64,000 nucleotides of DNA from Lentzea fradiae (GTDB lineage: Bacteria > Actinomycetota > Actinomycetes > Mycobacteriales > Pseudonocardiaceae). The stretch lies in NCBI RefSeq assembly GCF_900100955.1, contig NZ_FNCC01000002.1:248001-312000 (forward strand), in the 5' to 3' direction. Every line of letters starts with the position of its first letter. The stretch's first letter is position 1. Under the pieces are notes generated by a model. The model worked only from the letters and a program-made list of their open reading frames with translations, made no database searches and was not told where the DNA came from. A program made the position numbers and the translations under genes. Shown here piece after piece: positions 17,342 through 26,913 of this stretch.

Positions 17342-18406
17342 ATGAACGATCCTGTCGTGGCCAGGCGCCCCGCCCGCTCCGGTGAGCCCGGAGCGGAGCG
17401 GGGCGTCCCGGCTGCTCCCCACGCCTCGGAGGCTCCGATTCCCCCGACACCGGAAGCGCCACAAACGCCGAAGGCACCGCACGTACGGCCCGGTGACCGC
17501 GTCTTCCGCGGTCTCGCGACGGGGTCCGGTGTCTTCATCGTCGCGCTGATCGGCGCGATCGGCCTGTTCCTCGTCGTCCAGGCGATCCCGTCGCTCGGGC
17601 TGGACCAGGTCAACTTCCTCACCAGTCGCGAGTGGAACACCTCCGACCCGGCGAACCTGCGGTTCGGCATCCTCGACCTGCTGCTGGTCACGATCGTCGT
17701 CTCGCTGCTGGCGCTGCTGATCGCGATGCCGATCGCGCTCGGCATCGCCCTGTTCCTCACGCAGTACGCGCCGCGCCAGCTCGCCCGGCCGTTCGCCTAC
17801 GTCATCGACCTGCTCGCCGCCGTGCCGTCGATCGTCTTCGGCCTGTGGGGACTGTTCGTGCTCGGCCCGGTGCTGTACCCGGTCTCCGAGTGGCTGATCG
17901 AGCACCTCGGCTGGATCCCGTTCTTCGCCAAGGGCAACGTGAACGTGCAGCTCGGCGGCACCGTCTTCACCGCGGGCATCGTCGTCGCGGTGATGATCCT
18001 GCCGATCATCACCGCCGTCAGCCGCGAGGTCTTCGAACGCACGCCCACGATGCACGTCGAGGGCGCCATCGCGCTCGGCGCGACCAAGTGGGAGGTCGTG
18101 CGCACGACCGTCCTGCCGTTCGGCAAGGCCGGGTACGTCAGCGCGTCGATGCTCGGCCTCGGTCGCGCGCTCGGCGAGACCATCGCGGTCATGATCATCC
18201 TGAGCACGGCGACCTCGGCGTTCGGCTGGTCGCTCTTCGACGGCGGCGCCACGTTCGCCTCGAAGATCGCCCTGGCCGCGCCGGAGTTCAACGACCCGCG
18301 CTCGGCCGGCGCCTACATCGCGGCCGGTCTGGTGCTGTTCGTGCTGACCTTCGTCGTGAACGCCATCGCGCGCTCGATCGTCGCCGGCCACAAGGAGTAC
18401 GAGTGA
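17342..18406 (+). CDS. pstC: Phosphate ABC transporter permease PstC
   Basis: 354 aa with a Pro-rich cytoplasmic N-terminus (1-60) and six membrane helices; the ABC-contact EAA loop reads VEGAIALGATKWEVVRTTVLP. The TGA overlaps the pstA GTG. It forms the membrane channel with PstA. The longer-than-usual N-terminus is common in actinomycetes. Confidence 0.95.
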   Translation: MNDPVVARRPARSGEPGAERGVPAAPHASEAPIPPTPEAPQTPKAPHVRPGDRVFRGLATGSGVFIVALIGAIGLFLVVQAIPSLGLDQVNFLTSREWNTSDPANLRFGILDLLLVTIVVSLLALLIAMPIALGIALFLTQYAPRQLARPFAYVIDLLAAVPSIVFGLWGLFVLGPVLYPVSEWLIEHLGWIPFFAKGNVNVQLGGTVFTAGIVVAVMILPIITAVSREVFERTPTMHVEGAIALGATKWEVVRTTVLPFGKAGYVSASMLGLGRALGETIAVMIILSTATSAFGWSLFDGGATFASKIALAAPEFNDPRSAGAYIAAGLVLFVLTFVVNAIARSIVAGHKEYE

Positions 18407-19317
18407 GCACCAACCTCGCGGACCCCGCGCGCCTCGCGACGCCGCCGACGTTCCAGTCGGTCAGCCTGTCCCGCCGGATCAAGAACGGTGTCGCGACCGC
18501 GCTCGTGTGGACGGCGTTCCTGATCGCGGTCATCCCGCTCGTGTGGGTGCTCTACACGGTGGTGCAGCGCGGTTTCCCGGTCATCCTCGACGGTGACTGG
18601 TGGCAGAAGTCGCTGTCCGGCCTGCTCGCCCGCCAGCAGGGCGGCGGCGCGTACCACGCGATCTACGGCACCCTGGTGCAGGGCCTCGTCTGCGCCCTCA
18701 TCTCCGTGCCGGTCGGCATCATGATCGCCATCTACCTCGTCGAGTACGGCGGTCGCACGCGGCTCGCGAAGGCGACGACGTTCATGGTGGACATCCTCAC
18801 CGGTGTGCCGTCGATCGTCGCCGCGCTGTTCATCTACACGGTCTGGATCACCTACGCGGGCTTCGGCCGCAGCGCGTTCGCCGTGTCGCTCGCCCTCGTG
18901 CTGCTGATGGTGCCGGTCGTCGTGCGCACGACCGAGGAGATGCTCAAGATCGTCCCGGACGAGCTGCGCGAAGCCTCCTACGCGCTCGGCATCCCGAAGT
19001 GGAAGACGATCGTCAAGATCGTCATCCCCACCGCGCTGTCCGGCATCCTGACCGGCATCATGCTGGCGCTGGCCCGCGTCATGGGCGAGACCGCGCCGGT
19101 GCTGGTGCTCGCCGCCTACGCGCCGTTCATCAACTACAACCTCTTCGACGGCCCGATGGCGTCGCTGCCGCTGATGATGGTGAACGAGCGCAACAACCCG
19201 ACAGAGGCGGGCTTCGAGCGGCTGTGGGGCGCGGCCATCACCCTCGTCCTCATCATCACCCTGTTCAACCTGCTGGCCACCGTGATCTCGCGGGTGCTGG
19301 CGCCGAAGACGAAGTGA
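18403..19317 (+). CDS. pstA: Phosphate ABC transporter permease PstA
   Basis: 304 aa, six membrane helices, EAA loop [20 protein letters not shown]. The start is the GTG of the GTGA overlap with pstC; a longer frame from 17632 is antisense-free but lies inside pstC and was rejected. It partners with PstC. Confidence 0.95.
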   Translation: MSTNLADPARLATPPTFQSVSLSRRIKNGVATALVWTAFLIAVIPLVWVLYTVVQRGFPVILDGDWWQKSLSGLLARQQGGGAYHAIYGTLVQGLVCALISVPVGIMIAIYLVEYGGRTRLAKATTFMVDILTGVPSIVAALFIYTVWITYAGFGRSAFAVSLALVLLMVPVVVRTTEEMLKIVPDELREASYALGIPKWKTIVKIVIPTALSGILTGIMLALARVMGETAPVLVLAAYAPFINYNLFDGPMASLPLMMVNERNNPTEAGFERLWGAAITLVLIITLFNLLATVISRVLAPKTK

Positions 19318-19327
19318 GCGGGCGGAC

Positions 19328-20104
19328 ATGGCCAAGCGACTCGACATCAAGGACCTGAACCTCTACTACGGCAAGTTCCACGCCGTGGAGAACGTCTCGC
19401 TCGCGGTGCCGCCGAGGAACGTCACGGCGTTCATCGGCCCCTCCGGCTGCGGCAAGTCGACCGTGCTGCGGTCGCTCAACCGCATGCACGAGGTCGCCCC
19501 CGGCGCGCGCGTCGAAGGCAAGGTGCTGCTCGACGGCGAGGACATCTACGCGTCCACTGTGGACCCGGTCGAGGTGCGCCGCACGATCGGCATGGTGTTC
19601 CAGCGCCCCAACCCGTTCCCCACGATGTCCATCCGCGACAACGTGGTGGCGGGCCTGAAGCTCGCGGGCGTGAAGAACAAGAAGGAGCTCGACGAGGTCG
19701 CGGAGCGCTCGTTGCGCGGCGCGAACCTGTGGAACGAGGTCAAGGACCGCCTCGACCGCCCCGGCGGCGGCCTCTCCGGCGGCCAGCAGCAGCGCCTGTG
19801 CATCGCCCGCGCCATCGCCGTGCAGCCCGACGTGCTGCTGATGGACGAGCCCTGCTCCGCCCTGGACCCGATCTCCACGCTGGCGATCGAGGACCTGATC
19901 ACGGAGCTGAAGAAGGACTACACGATCGTCATCGTCACCCACAACATGCAGCAGGCGGCGCGCGTGTCCGACCAGACCGCGTTCTTCAACCTGCTGGGCG
20001 TGGGCCAGCCCGGTCAGCTGATCGAGGTCGACGACACCGAGAAGATCTTCTCCAACCCCGGCCAGAAGGCCACCGAGGACTACATCTCGGGCCGGTTCGG
20101 CTAA
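19328..20104 (+). CDS. pstB: Phosphate ABC transporter ATPase PstB
   Basis: 258 aa ABC ATPase. Walker [10 protein letters not shown], signature [14 protein letters not shown], Walker [14 protein letters not shown], and a switch His in VTHNMQQA. It energises PstCA. It matches Rv0820 (phoT) in position. It begins 10 bp after pstA. Confidence 0.95.
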   Translation: MAKRLDIKDLNLYYGKFHAVENVSLAVPPRNVTAFIGPSGCGKSTVLRSLNRMHEVAPGARVEGKVLLDGEDIYASTVDPVEVRRTIGMVFQRPNPFPTMSIRDNVVAGLKLAGVKNKKELDEVAERSLRGANLWNEVKDRLDRPGGGLSGGQQQRLCIARAIAVQPDVLLMDEPCSALDPISTLAIEDLITELKKDYTIVIVTHNMQQAARVSDQTAFFNLLGVGQPGQLIEVDDTEKIFSNPGQKATEDYISGRFG

Positions 20105-20133
20105 ATGCCGGAGGAGTCGCTAGATTCCGGAGC

Positions 20134-21294
20134 GTGAGCCCGCAGAGCAAGTCGCGCAAGAAGAAGCAAGGCAAGGCACCCGGCCGCCGGCGGGAGCAGC
20201 AGTCCCCGTACGGGGCGCTGCTCGAGTCGGCGGCCGCCGTGCGTTCGGAGTCGTGGCTGCTCGCGGACGCCTGGGCGAGTGAGCTCTACGCCACGCTCTG
20301 GCTCGCGGGCTCCGGCAGCGCGCCCCTGGTCGAGGCGCTGAAGGAGATGGACGACCCGGCTGCGCTCACCGCGCTGCGCGCACTGTCCGGTGTGGGCTCC
20401 GCGGACGACAGGGCCGCCGCCTTCGCGGCCGCCGAAACCGTTGCGGCGCGCGGGGTCGCGGAACCGTCCTGGTACGTCCCCGGTGCGGCGCTGGAGTTCC
20501 GCGACGCGTACCTCGTCACGAACCTGCTGGGAGACGTCGAGGTCGTCGCGATCACCCAGGACCGCGCCGACTCGGCCGAGACCGTGCTGTTCATGCGCCA
20601 GCCGGTGCTCGGCGCCACCGCGATCGAGCTGTTCTCCACGCCCGACGAGGGCACCGTGGCGCTGTTGCAGGACATGATCGCCTCCACGCCCGAGGCGTTC
20701 CGCGACGAGATCACGCCGCTGAGCGCGACCGACGTCTACGACCGCCTCTGGCCGGACGTCGAGCAGTTCTGGGAGGACGGCCCCGACGAGGAGGCCGAGG
20801 AGGGCCTGATCGGGTCCGAGGACGTGCGGCACCCCGTCCAGCTGATCGCGCTGGCCGACGCCCGCGTCAGCTCGCTGGTGCCTGCCGAGTACGAGATCCC
20901 CGCGATCGGTCCGGAAAGGACGGACGAGGCCGTCGAGGCGTTCCTGGCCTCGGACCACGGGATCGCGGACGTCGAGGCCGCACGGGCGTTCGCGCGGATC
21001 GTCGCCTCCGCCGCGGTGGAGCAGAACCGCGACCCGGTGGTCTACGGCCCGGCCTCGCTCACCGCCGTGCTGATCCTGCACATCGCCGCGAAGCTGCACG
21101 TCTCGGACGAGGACCTCGCGTTGCTGCCGGACATCGTCCGCGCGTGGGCCTACTTCACCGCGGACGCCAGGGACCTGCCGCACGACGAGGCACGGGCGGC
21201 GTGGGACGCCGAACTGCCCACCGTGCTCGCCGAGTTCTCCGAGGCGTACGCCGATCCGGAGCTGGCGCAGGAACGCGAAGGCCAGTTCCGCTGA
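20134..21294 (+). CDS. Conserved hypothetical protein after pstB
   Basis: 386 aa from GTG 20134. A basic N-terminal tail (SKSRKKKQGKAPGRRREQQ) is followed by a mostly helical soluble protein with many Ala/Asp/Glu; no catalytic motif, signal or membrane helix is visible. It starts 29 bp after pstB and ends at a strong bidirectional terminator, so it is probably read with the pst genes. Function unknown. Confidence 0.75.
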   Translation: MSPQSKSRKKKQGKAPGRRREQQSPYGALLESAAAVRSESWLLADAWASELYATLWLAGSGSAPLVEALKEMDDPAALTALRALSGVGSADDRAAAFAAAETVAARGVAEPSWYVPGAALEFRDAYLVTNLLGDVEVVAITQDRADSAETVLFMRQPVLGATAIELFSTPDEGTVALLQDMIASTPEAFRDEITPLSATDVYDRLWPDVEQFWEDGPDEEAEEGLIGSEDVRHPVQLIALADARVSSLVPAEYEIPAIGPERTDEAVEAFLASDHGIADVEAARAFARIVASAAVEQNRDPVVYGPASLTAVLILHIAAKLHVSDEDLALLPDIVRAWAYFTADARDLPHDEARAAWDAELPTVLAEFSEAYADPELAQEREGQFR

Positions 21295-21319
21295 CCCCCT
21301 CCCCCCGCGCACTCCTCAT

Positions 21320-21372
21320 CGCACGCGGGGCCCTTTCGTACTGTCACACAGTACGAAAGGGCCCCGCGTGCG
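21320..21372. terminator. Bidirectional terminator, 25-bp perfect stem
   Basis: 21320-21344 pairs perfectly with 21348-21372 around a 3-base loop. It lies between the convergent hypothetical gene and phoU and serves both strands; CCCTTTCG/CGAAAGGG inside the stem gives a short AT step. Confidence 0.9.
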
Positions 21373-21377
21373 ACTGA

Positions 21378-22043
21378 CTACAGCTTCTCGTCGCCGCCGT
21401 AGCCGGGCATCCGGCCGGTGACGACGAAGACCGTGCGCTTGGCGACCGAGACGGCGTGGTCGCCGTAGCGCTCGTAGAACCGGCCGAGCAGCGTCACGTC
21501 CACCGCGGTGGGAACACCGTGCTGCCAGTCCTTGTCCATGATCACGGAGAAGAGGTGGCGGTGGATGTCGTCCATCGCGTCGTCCGCCTCTTCGAGGCTG
21601 CGCGCGCGGTCGACGTCCTTGTGCCGGATGATCTCGGCCGCCTCCTGCGCGAGCTTCACCGCGATGGTGCCCATCTCGGTGAAGTACGGCTTGACGTCCT
21701 CTGGCAGCGCCGACGCCGGGTGACGCCGGCGCGCGGCCTTGGCCACGTGCAGGGCGAGGTCGCCCATGCGCTCGACGCTCTCCGCGGCGTGGATCACCGC
21801 GAGCACCGTGCGCAGGTCGGTCGCGACCGGTGCCTGCAACGCGAGCAGCGCGTACGACTGCTCCTCGATGCTGGAGCGGACGTCGTCGACCTTCTGGTCC
21901 CCGCTGATGACCTGTTCCGCGAGACCGAGGTCGGCCTCCAGCAGGGCGGTGGTCGCGTTCCGCATCGCCTCGGCGACCATGCCTGTCATGTCGGCCAGTC
22001 GTTCGGCGAGCTCTTCTAGCTGGTCGTGGTAGGCCTCGCGCAT
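21378..22043 (-). CDS. phoU: Phosphate transport regulator PhoU (PhoY)
   Basis: 221 aa, two three-helix PhoU domains (about 10-110 and 115-205) with the metal-site stretches ERMGDLALHVAK and YERYGDHAVSVAKR. PhoU restrains the Pst transporter and the SenX3/RegX3-type sensor when phosphate is plentiful. ATG 22043 is at the conserved MREAYHDQLEEL start; a longer frame to 22082 is rejected. It converges on pst, as Rv0821c does. Confidence 0.93.
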   Translation of the reverse strand: MREAYHDQLEELAERLADMTGMVAEAMRNATTALLEADLGLAEQVISGDQKVDDVRSSIEEQSYALLALQAPVATDLRTVLAVIHAAESVERMGDLALHVAKAARRRHPASALPEDVKPYFTEMGTIAVKLAQEAAEIIRHKDVDRARSLEEADDAMDDIHRHLFSVIMDKDWQHGVPTAVDVTLLGRFYERYGDHAVSVAKRTVFVVTGRMPGYGGDEKL

Positions 22044-22115
22044 GGCGCTCAGCCTACGTCCCGACCACGACCTCAGCGACATGCCGAGATGAACCGCGGA
22101 TGAACCCCAGGCGAA

Positions 22116-25100
22116 TCACTTCGGCGCGCAGGGGTCCTGAGCCGCGTTCACCACGGACAGGTCGGGGGCGGTCTCCCCCTGGTTGCCCGCGTTGCCCTGC
22201 TGGGTGCCCTCCTGCGGCCCCACGATCTTGTCGTCGAAGTCCGCGCCCAGCGTCAGCACGACCGCGCCGCCCATCTCCGGGGCCTCCACCAGCTCGGCGC
22301 TCGGAACCGCGGCCTTGAGCGTGGCCGCCTTGTTCTCGTTGCCCTTCGAGTACCGGATGGTGGTCTTGGCCGCGTTCTCCGGGGCGTTGCCCCGCGTCGC
22401 GACCTTGAAGCCCTTCTGCTGCAACGCGTTCGACGTCCGGTCGGCCGCGCCGCCGTTCGTCGGGTCGCCGTTGAACACCTGGATCGTGACCTCCTTGGGG
22501 TCGATCACGGTTCCCGGCTGTTGCTGCGGAGGGGCTTCCCCGGTGTTCGACTCGGCCGGCTTCTCCTGCGGCAGCGGCAAGCCGTCGATGATCGTCTGGA
22601 ACAGCTCCTTGACGCCGTCGTCCTTCAGGCGCTCGATGTTGTCGTCGTTCGACAGCGTCGGGCCCTCGTCGGTCCAGTGCGGCATCGTCACGAACGTGAC
22701 GCGGCCCGCGTCGAGGCTCTGCAGCGAGTTCGCGAGTTCCAGCAGCGAGGCGACGTCGATGTTGTCGCCGGCCGTGGAGCTCGTGAGCGCGTTGATGAAG
22801 TTGTTGAGCTTCGACGGGCTCAGCAGCACCTCGTTGGACAGCGACTGGCGCAGCATCGCCGACAGGAACGTCTGCTGCCGCTTGATCCGGTCGAAGTCGG
22901 TGCCGCTGTCACCGGCGACCTTGCGGGCGCGCACGTACTGCAACGCCTGGTCGCCCTTGAGCACGTGCCTGCCCGGCTTGTCGATGACGACGCCGAGCTC
23001 GTCGTCGACGATCTTCGTGGGCGTGCAGATCTCCACGCCGCCGATCGCCGTCGACATCTCGCGGAAGCCGACGAAGTCGATGCTCACGAAGTGGTTGATC
23101 TTGAGCCCGGACAGCTGCGTCATCATGTTGGCGACGCACTCGGGACCACCCTCGGCGTAGACGGAGTTCGCCATGACCTCCTTCGCCGGGGCCAGCGCCT
23201 CGCCGTACTGCCCGGTGTCCGAGTCCCAGGACCGGCACGCCGGTCGGTCGACGCGCACGTCCCGCGGCAGCGACACGACGACCATGCGCTTCCGGTCGGC
23301 GGGGATGTGCGCGAGCATGATCACGTCCGACCGCGCGCCCCCCTCCTGGTCCGCGGTGCCGACGTTGTCACTCGGCTTCGCGCCCGCCCTGGTGTCCGAG
23401 CCGACCAGCAGGAAGTTCTCGTCGCCGAGCTGCTTCTCCGCCTGGTGCACGGCCTCGGAGTTGCCGCCGAGCGCCTCGATCTTCTGGAACTTGGAGTCGG
23501 CCCACAGCGTCGCGGCCCAGCCGATGCCGGTCGACGCGAACACCACGGCCGCGGCGGCGACCGCCGAGACCTTGGCGCCGCGCATCAGCCTGCGCTGCTT
23601 GGGCGTGCGGCCGGGCATGCCCGGCCTGCGGGGGCCGCCGGAGTCGACGACGACGGGGTCGGCGTACTGCGTCGCCTCCTCGTCCTCCTCTTCCTTGACC
23701 CACGGCATGAGCTTGGCGCGCCGTTCCTTGCGCAGCCGCTCCTGCTCCAGCAGCTCGTCGTGGACCGCGGAGAACCGGGCGAGCGTGTGGTCCACCTCGC
23801 GCCGCTTCTTCACCTCGTCACCGATGGGTTCCATCTCGGTGGTGAGGCTGAGCGGGTCCATCTCCTCCCGCTTCTCGACCTGGGGAGCGGAGACCGCGGC
23901 AGCGATCTGCGTGTCCTCCTGGCCGGGGTCCTCCGCCGGAGCGTCGGCGCCGAGCCGGTTCGCGATGCCGGGCGCCGGGCGGGGACCGCTCGACTCCGCG
24001 CGCGGCGGCATCGGCCGGGGCCCGCTCGACTCGGCCCGAGCCGGGGGCGCGGGACGGCGGCCGGTGGGCTCACCCTCACCGGGCACCGGGGGGCGCGGGA
24101 TGGCGTTGGACGACGGCGCCTCGCCCGGCAGCAGGCGACGCGGCGCGGGGCCGTCCGGTGCGGGCGGGCGCTTGAGGCCGGTGTGCCCCGCGTCGGCGCC
24201 GGGTGCGGCGGGACGCGGGATGCCCGCGGACGACGGCGTGTCGCCGGGCACCGGGCGCGGGATGGCGTTGGCGGAGGGGGCGTCGCCGGGGGCGAGCCTG
24301 CGCGGCGGTGCGCCGTTCGGCTCGGGCCTGCGCGCGGGGGCCTCGGGTGCTCCGCCGGGCGCGGGACGGCGCGGGATGCCGTTCGCGGACGGGACGTCGC
24401 CGGGCGGCATCCGCCGCGGGTCGCCACCGGGGGCCGGCGGTCGCTTCTGGCCGGCGTCCGGGCGCGGGATGCCCGCGGACGACGGCACGTCACCCGGAAC
24501 CGGGCGCGGGATCGCGTTGGCCGAGGGGGCGTCGCCGGGGGGAACCCTGCGCGGCGGCGTGCCACCGGGGCCCATCTCGCCGGGAGCGGGACGGCGCCGG
24601 GTACCGGTCGCGTCCGCCTCGGGAGGCCGGACGGCACCGCTGTGCGGGCCGGGAGCCGCTCGGCGCGCACCGGCGTCCGGCCGCGGTCGCTGGCCGGTCT
24701 GCTCGGCGGGGGGCCGCCCGGTGTTCGCGGGCGCGCCGGTGGGAGGCGCGGCCTTCGGCGGTGCGGCCTTCGGGGGCACACCGTTCGGCGGCCCGGCCTT
24801 GGGCGGCACGGCGTTCGGCGGCACGGCGGGAGCGTCCGGCGCGCGTCGCCTGCCGGTCGGCTCACCGGGGAAGTGCTGCGGGGCGGCCTGGTCCGGCCGC
24901 GGGCGCTGGCCGGTCTGCTCACCCGGCCGGTGGGCGGACGGCGGCTGCTGCCGCGGTGCCTGAGGCGGCTGGGCCTGAGGCTGCGGGGCCTGCGGGGCCG
25001 GTGGTTCGGGCAGCGCGCGCCTGCCCGTGGCGGGTGGGTCCGGCAGGGCGCGCCTGCCGGTCGTCGTGGAGTTGTCGGGCGGTACAGGCGGGACGGGCCG

Positions 25101-25256
25101 GGGGATGTTCGTCCTGCTGTGCTGCTCGATGAGGTCCGAGACGCTCAGGCCCCCAGAGCCTTCCATCGAGCGACGTCTACGGCCGGTCGGCTGGTCGTGC
25201 TGGGGATCCTGATCACCGCGGGAAGAGGGGCCGCCACGTCGGGGGTCGTCGGGCAC
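22116..25256 (-). CDS. LytR-CpsA-Psr (LCP) protein with a ~500-aa Pro-rich repeat domain
   Basis: LCP enzymes attach glycopolymers (arabinogalactan, teichoic-type) to peptidoglycan from lipid carriers. 1046 aa: a short GGLSVSDLIEQHS motif (about 45-58); a disordered Pro/Arg/Gly/Ala domain to about residue 480; a charged cytoplasmic segment; one membrane helix (about 555-580); an LCP domain (about 625-800, with DVIMLAHIP and VVVSLPRDVRVD); and a LytR_C domain (about 920-1005). GTG 25256 is chosen because AGAAGGGAGA stands directly upstream; the longer frame lacks one. Position matches Rv0822c. Confidence 0.88.
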   Translation of the reverse strand: MPDDPRRGGPSSRGDQDPQHDQPTGRRRRSMEGSGGLSVSDLIEQHSRTNIPRPVPPVPPDNSTTTGRRALPDPPATGRRALPEPPAPQAPQPQAQPPQAPRQQPPSAHRPGEQTGQRPRPDQAAPQHFPGEPTGRRRAPDAPAVPPNAVPPKAGPPNGVPPKAAPPKAAPPTGAPANTGRPPAEQTGQRPRPDAGARRAAPGPHSGAVRPPEADATGTRRRPAPGEMGPGGTPPRRVPPGDAPSANAIPRPVPGDVPSSAGIPRPDAGQKRPPAPGGDPRRMPPGDVPSANGIPRRPAPGGAPEAPARRPEPNGAPPRRLAPGDAPSANAIPRPVPGDTPSSAGIPRPAAPGADAGHTGLKRPPAPDGPAPRRLLPGEAPSSNAIPRPPVPGEGEPTGRRPAPPARAESSGPRPMPPRAESSGPRPAPGIANRLGADAPAEDPGQEDTQIAAAVSAPQVEKREEMDPLSLTTEMEPIGDEVKKRREVDHTLARFSAVHDELLEQERLRKERRAKLMPWVKEEEDEEATQYADPVVVDSGGPRRPGMPGRTPKQRRLMRGAKVSAVAAAAVVFASTGIGWAATLWADSKFQKIEALGGNSEAVHQAEKQLGDENFLLVGSDTRAGAKPSDNVGTADQEGGARSDVIMLAHIPADRKRMVVVSLPRDVRVDRPACRSWDSDTGQYGEALAPAKEVMANSVYAEGGPECVANMMTQLSGLKINHFVSIDFVGFREMSTAIGGVEICTPTKIVDDELGVVIDKPGRHVLKGDQALQYVRARKVAGDSGTDFDRIKRQQTFLSAMLRQSLSNEVLLSPSKLNNFINALTSSTAGDNIDVASLLELANSLQSLDAGRVTFVTMPHWTDEGPTLSNDDNIERLKDDGVKELFQTIIDGLPLPQEKPAESNTGEAPPQQQPGTVIDPKEVTIQVFNGDPTNGGAADRTSNALQQKGFKVATRGNAPENAAKTTIRYSKGNENKAATLKAAVPSAELVEAPEMGGAVVLTLGADFDDKIVGPQEGTQQGNAGNQGETAPDLSVVNAAQDPCAPK
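24060..24560 (-). repeat. Coding repeat array in the LCP gene
   Basis: The Pro-rich domain is built from degenerate units of the form PGDAPSANAIPRPVPGD and PSSAGIPRP, at least seven recognisable copies. Near-identical DNA blocks recur, for example around 24090, 24255 and 24505 and again around 24210 and 24465. This suggests growth by tandem duplication. Confidence 0.7.
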
Positions 25257-25464
25257 CCAATCTCCCTTCTGGGTCAGAAGCAAAAGTGGTTCGTCATTAC
25301 GAAGTGACGACGACCGGGACACAAGGGTTGCACCACCGGCGTGTCAGTTGCGCCCGCGATACTACGGATGCAGCCGACTTCTGACGACCACTCCGGGTGA
25401 TCCAGCTGGGATCAGTACGCGAATTCGCGCAGTCTGCTTGCCCTGAACGGGTGAGCCATGTCAC

Positions 25465-26319
25465 TCAGTAGTAACCGAGAACACGCGATTCGGCGATGCC
25501 GCGCCTGCCCGCGGCCCTGCCGGCGAGGCGAACCCGTCCGTCGGCACGGTACGCCACGGCGTTGCGACCTGACTGCTTGGCCGTGTACAGGAGGCTGTCC
25601 GCGCGCAGCAGCTGCTGCTCGGCGCTGACCGCCGGACGCCCCGGCGCCTCGTGCGCGGGCGGCTCGTACGCGAGGCCCGCGCTGACCGTCACGCGGAGGT
25701 CCGGGGCGATCTCGTCCCAGGGGTGACGCTCGACACGTTCCCGCGCCGCCTCGGCGACCGCGACGGCCGTCACGGCGTCGACTCTCGGCAGCACCAGGAC
25801 GAACTCCTCGCCGCCGTAGCGGGCGCAGAAGGCGTCCTCCGGCAGCTCCTGCTGCAGCAGCTCCACGACGCGCTGCAGCACGCGGTCGCCGAGCAGGTGG
25901 CCGAACGTGTCGTTGACCTGCTTGAACCAGTCGAGGTCGATCAGCGCGATGGCGAGCCCGTGCCGGCACGCGCCGTGCTCCGTCAGCAGGTCCATGAGCC
26001 GTTCGTCGAGGTAGCGGCGGTTGTAGGAGTCGGTGAGGCTGTCGCGCAGGCTCTGCTCGCGCGCCTCGGCGTGCTCCCGCCGCAGCCGGTCGACCTCGCG
26101 CCGGAGCTGTTCGGGCACGTGCGGCTGCTCGACCTGGTCGGCGTGGACGAGGTCGAGGGCGGAGCGGAGGTGCTCGTACGCCTGGCGCCACTGGCCCCGG
26201 GAGGCGAGCAACGTCGCGATGGACTCGTGCAGCCCGACGAGCCCGGGACCCTGGCGGCCGAGGCCGTCGTCGGTCTCCTGGGCCATCTGCTGGGCGGTTT
26301 CGGGTCGCAGTGCGGTCAT
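25465..26319 (-). CDS. Diguanylate cyclase (GGDEF domain)
   Basis: 284 aa: a helical N-terminal segment (about 1-95, TPR-like, then coiled coil with RREVDRLRREHAEAREQ) and a GGDEF domain (about 97-260). The active motif is GGEEF in ARYGGEEFVLVLP, and substrate residues appear in LIDLDWFKQVNDTFGH. It should make c-di-GMP from two GTP in the cytoplasm. No RxxD inhibitory site is evident just before GGEEF. ATG 26319 is preferred over GTG 26328 because AAGGAGG is 8 bases ahead. It may supply ligand for the RsiG homologue at 1.3-1.9 kb. Confidence 0.92.
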   Translation of the reverse strand: MTALRPETAQQMAQETDDGLGRQGPGLVGLHESIATLLASRGQWRQAYEHLRSALDLVHADQVEQPHVPEQLRREVDRLRREHAEAREQSLRDSLTDSYNRRYLDERLMDLLTEHGACRHGLAIALIDLDWFKQVNDTFGHLLGDRVLQRVVELLQQELPEDAFCARYGGEEFVLVLPRVDAVTAVAVAEAARERVERHPWDEIAPDLRVTVSAGLAYEPPAHEAPGRPAVSAEQQLLRADSLLYTAKQSGRNAVAYRADGRVRLAGRAAGRRGIAESRVLGYY

Positions 26320-26460
26320 CGCGGTCACCTCCTTACTTGGCAGGTGTCGTCTCCCAAGAGGCGGTGCTTGAGCTACAAGGACACGAGCGGGTGAGATTTC
26401 CCCCGTCCGGTTGACCGTCCCCTGCTCCGATCCAGTGAGCTTGGAAGATCGACTATCCGT

Positions 26461-26913
26461 TCAGCCACCGAGACAGGGCGCGAACCCGTACACCTCGTCG
26501 TCGAGGAGCACGACGTGCAGCGACCCGATCTGGCTGCCAATCACCGCGTCCCCCTGGCGAAGGGTGATGGTGACCGCCACGACGTAGACGTCACCGCGCG
26601 GATGGGCCTTGTCACCGGGGGGTGCCCAGTCGGCGTCGACCCGAAGCGTGGACCAGGTCGGTTCCACCTTGATGGTGGCGCCCCGCAGGTCGCAGACCTT
26701 CTGCCGGAAGTCCGGGTGCTGGGTCTCGCGCAGCAGCTTCGACTGCTGGGTCGCGCCTTCGTCGCCCGCCTTGTTCAGGCGCTCGTAGAACTCCTTGAAC
26801 CTGACCTTGTCGGCGTCGCTGAGGGTCGCGGGCCGTGCCGTGCCCGCGACGGGACCGGAGCAGCCCGCGAGGAGCACGAGCGAGACGAGGAGGAGCGCGA
26901 TGCGGTCAGCCAC
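26461..26913 (-). CDS. Putative lipoprotein, 150 aa
   Basis: The signal peptide ends LVLLAGCSGP with a lipobox Cys at residue 18, so it is exported and lipid anchored. The mature part is mostly polar with one internal Cys (KVCDLRG) and a Cys near the C-terminus (FAPCLGG) that could form a disulfide; beta-rich from residue 80. GTG 26913 overlaps the dus stop. Function unknown. Confidence 0.8.
   Translation of the reverse strand: MADRIALLLVSLVLLAGCSGPVAGTARPATLSDADKVRFKEFYERLNKAGDEGATQQSKLLRETQHPDFRQKVCDLRGATIKVEPTWSTLRVDADWAPPGDKAHPRGDVYVVAVTITLRQGDAVIGSQIGSLHVVLLDDEVYGFAPCLGG

Noticed and set aside
17632..18402. N-terminal extension of PstA
   Set aside because: It is the out-of-frame shadow of pstC; the GTGA overlap at 18403 is the natural start.
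21320..21372. Palindrome as an insertion-sequence end
   Set aside because: No transposase or target duplication is adjacent; placement between convergent genes fits a terminator.
22521..25307. 928-codon plus-strand frame opposite the LCP gene
   Set aside because: Caused by the repetitive Pro/Arg coding strand; its translation has no domain.
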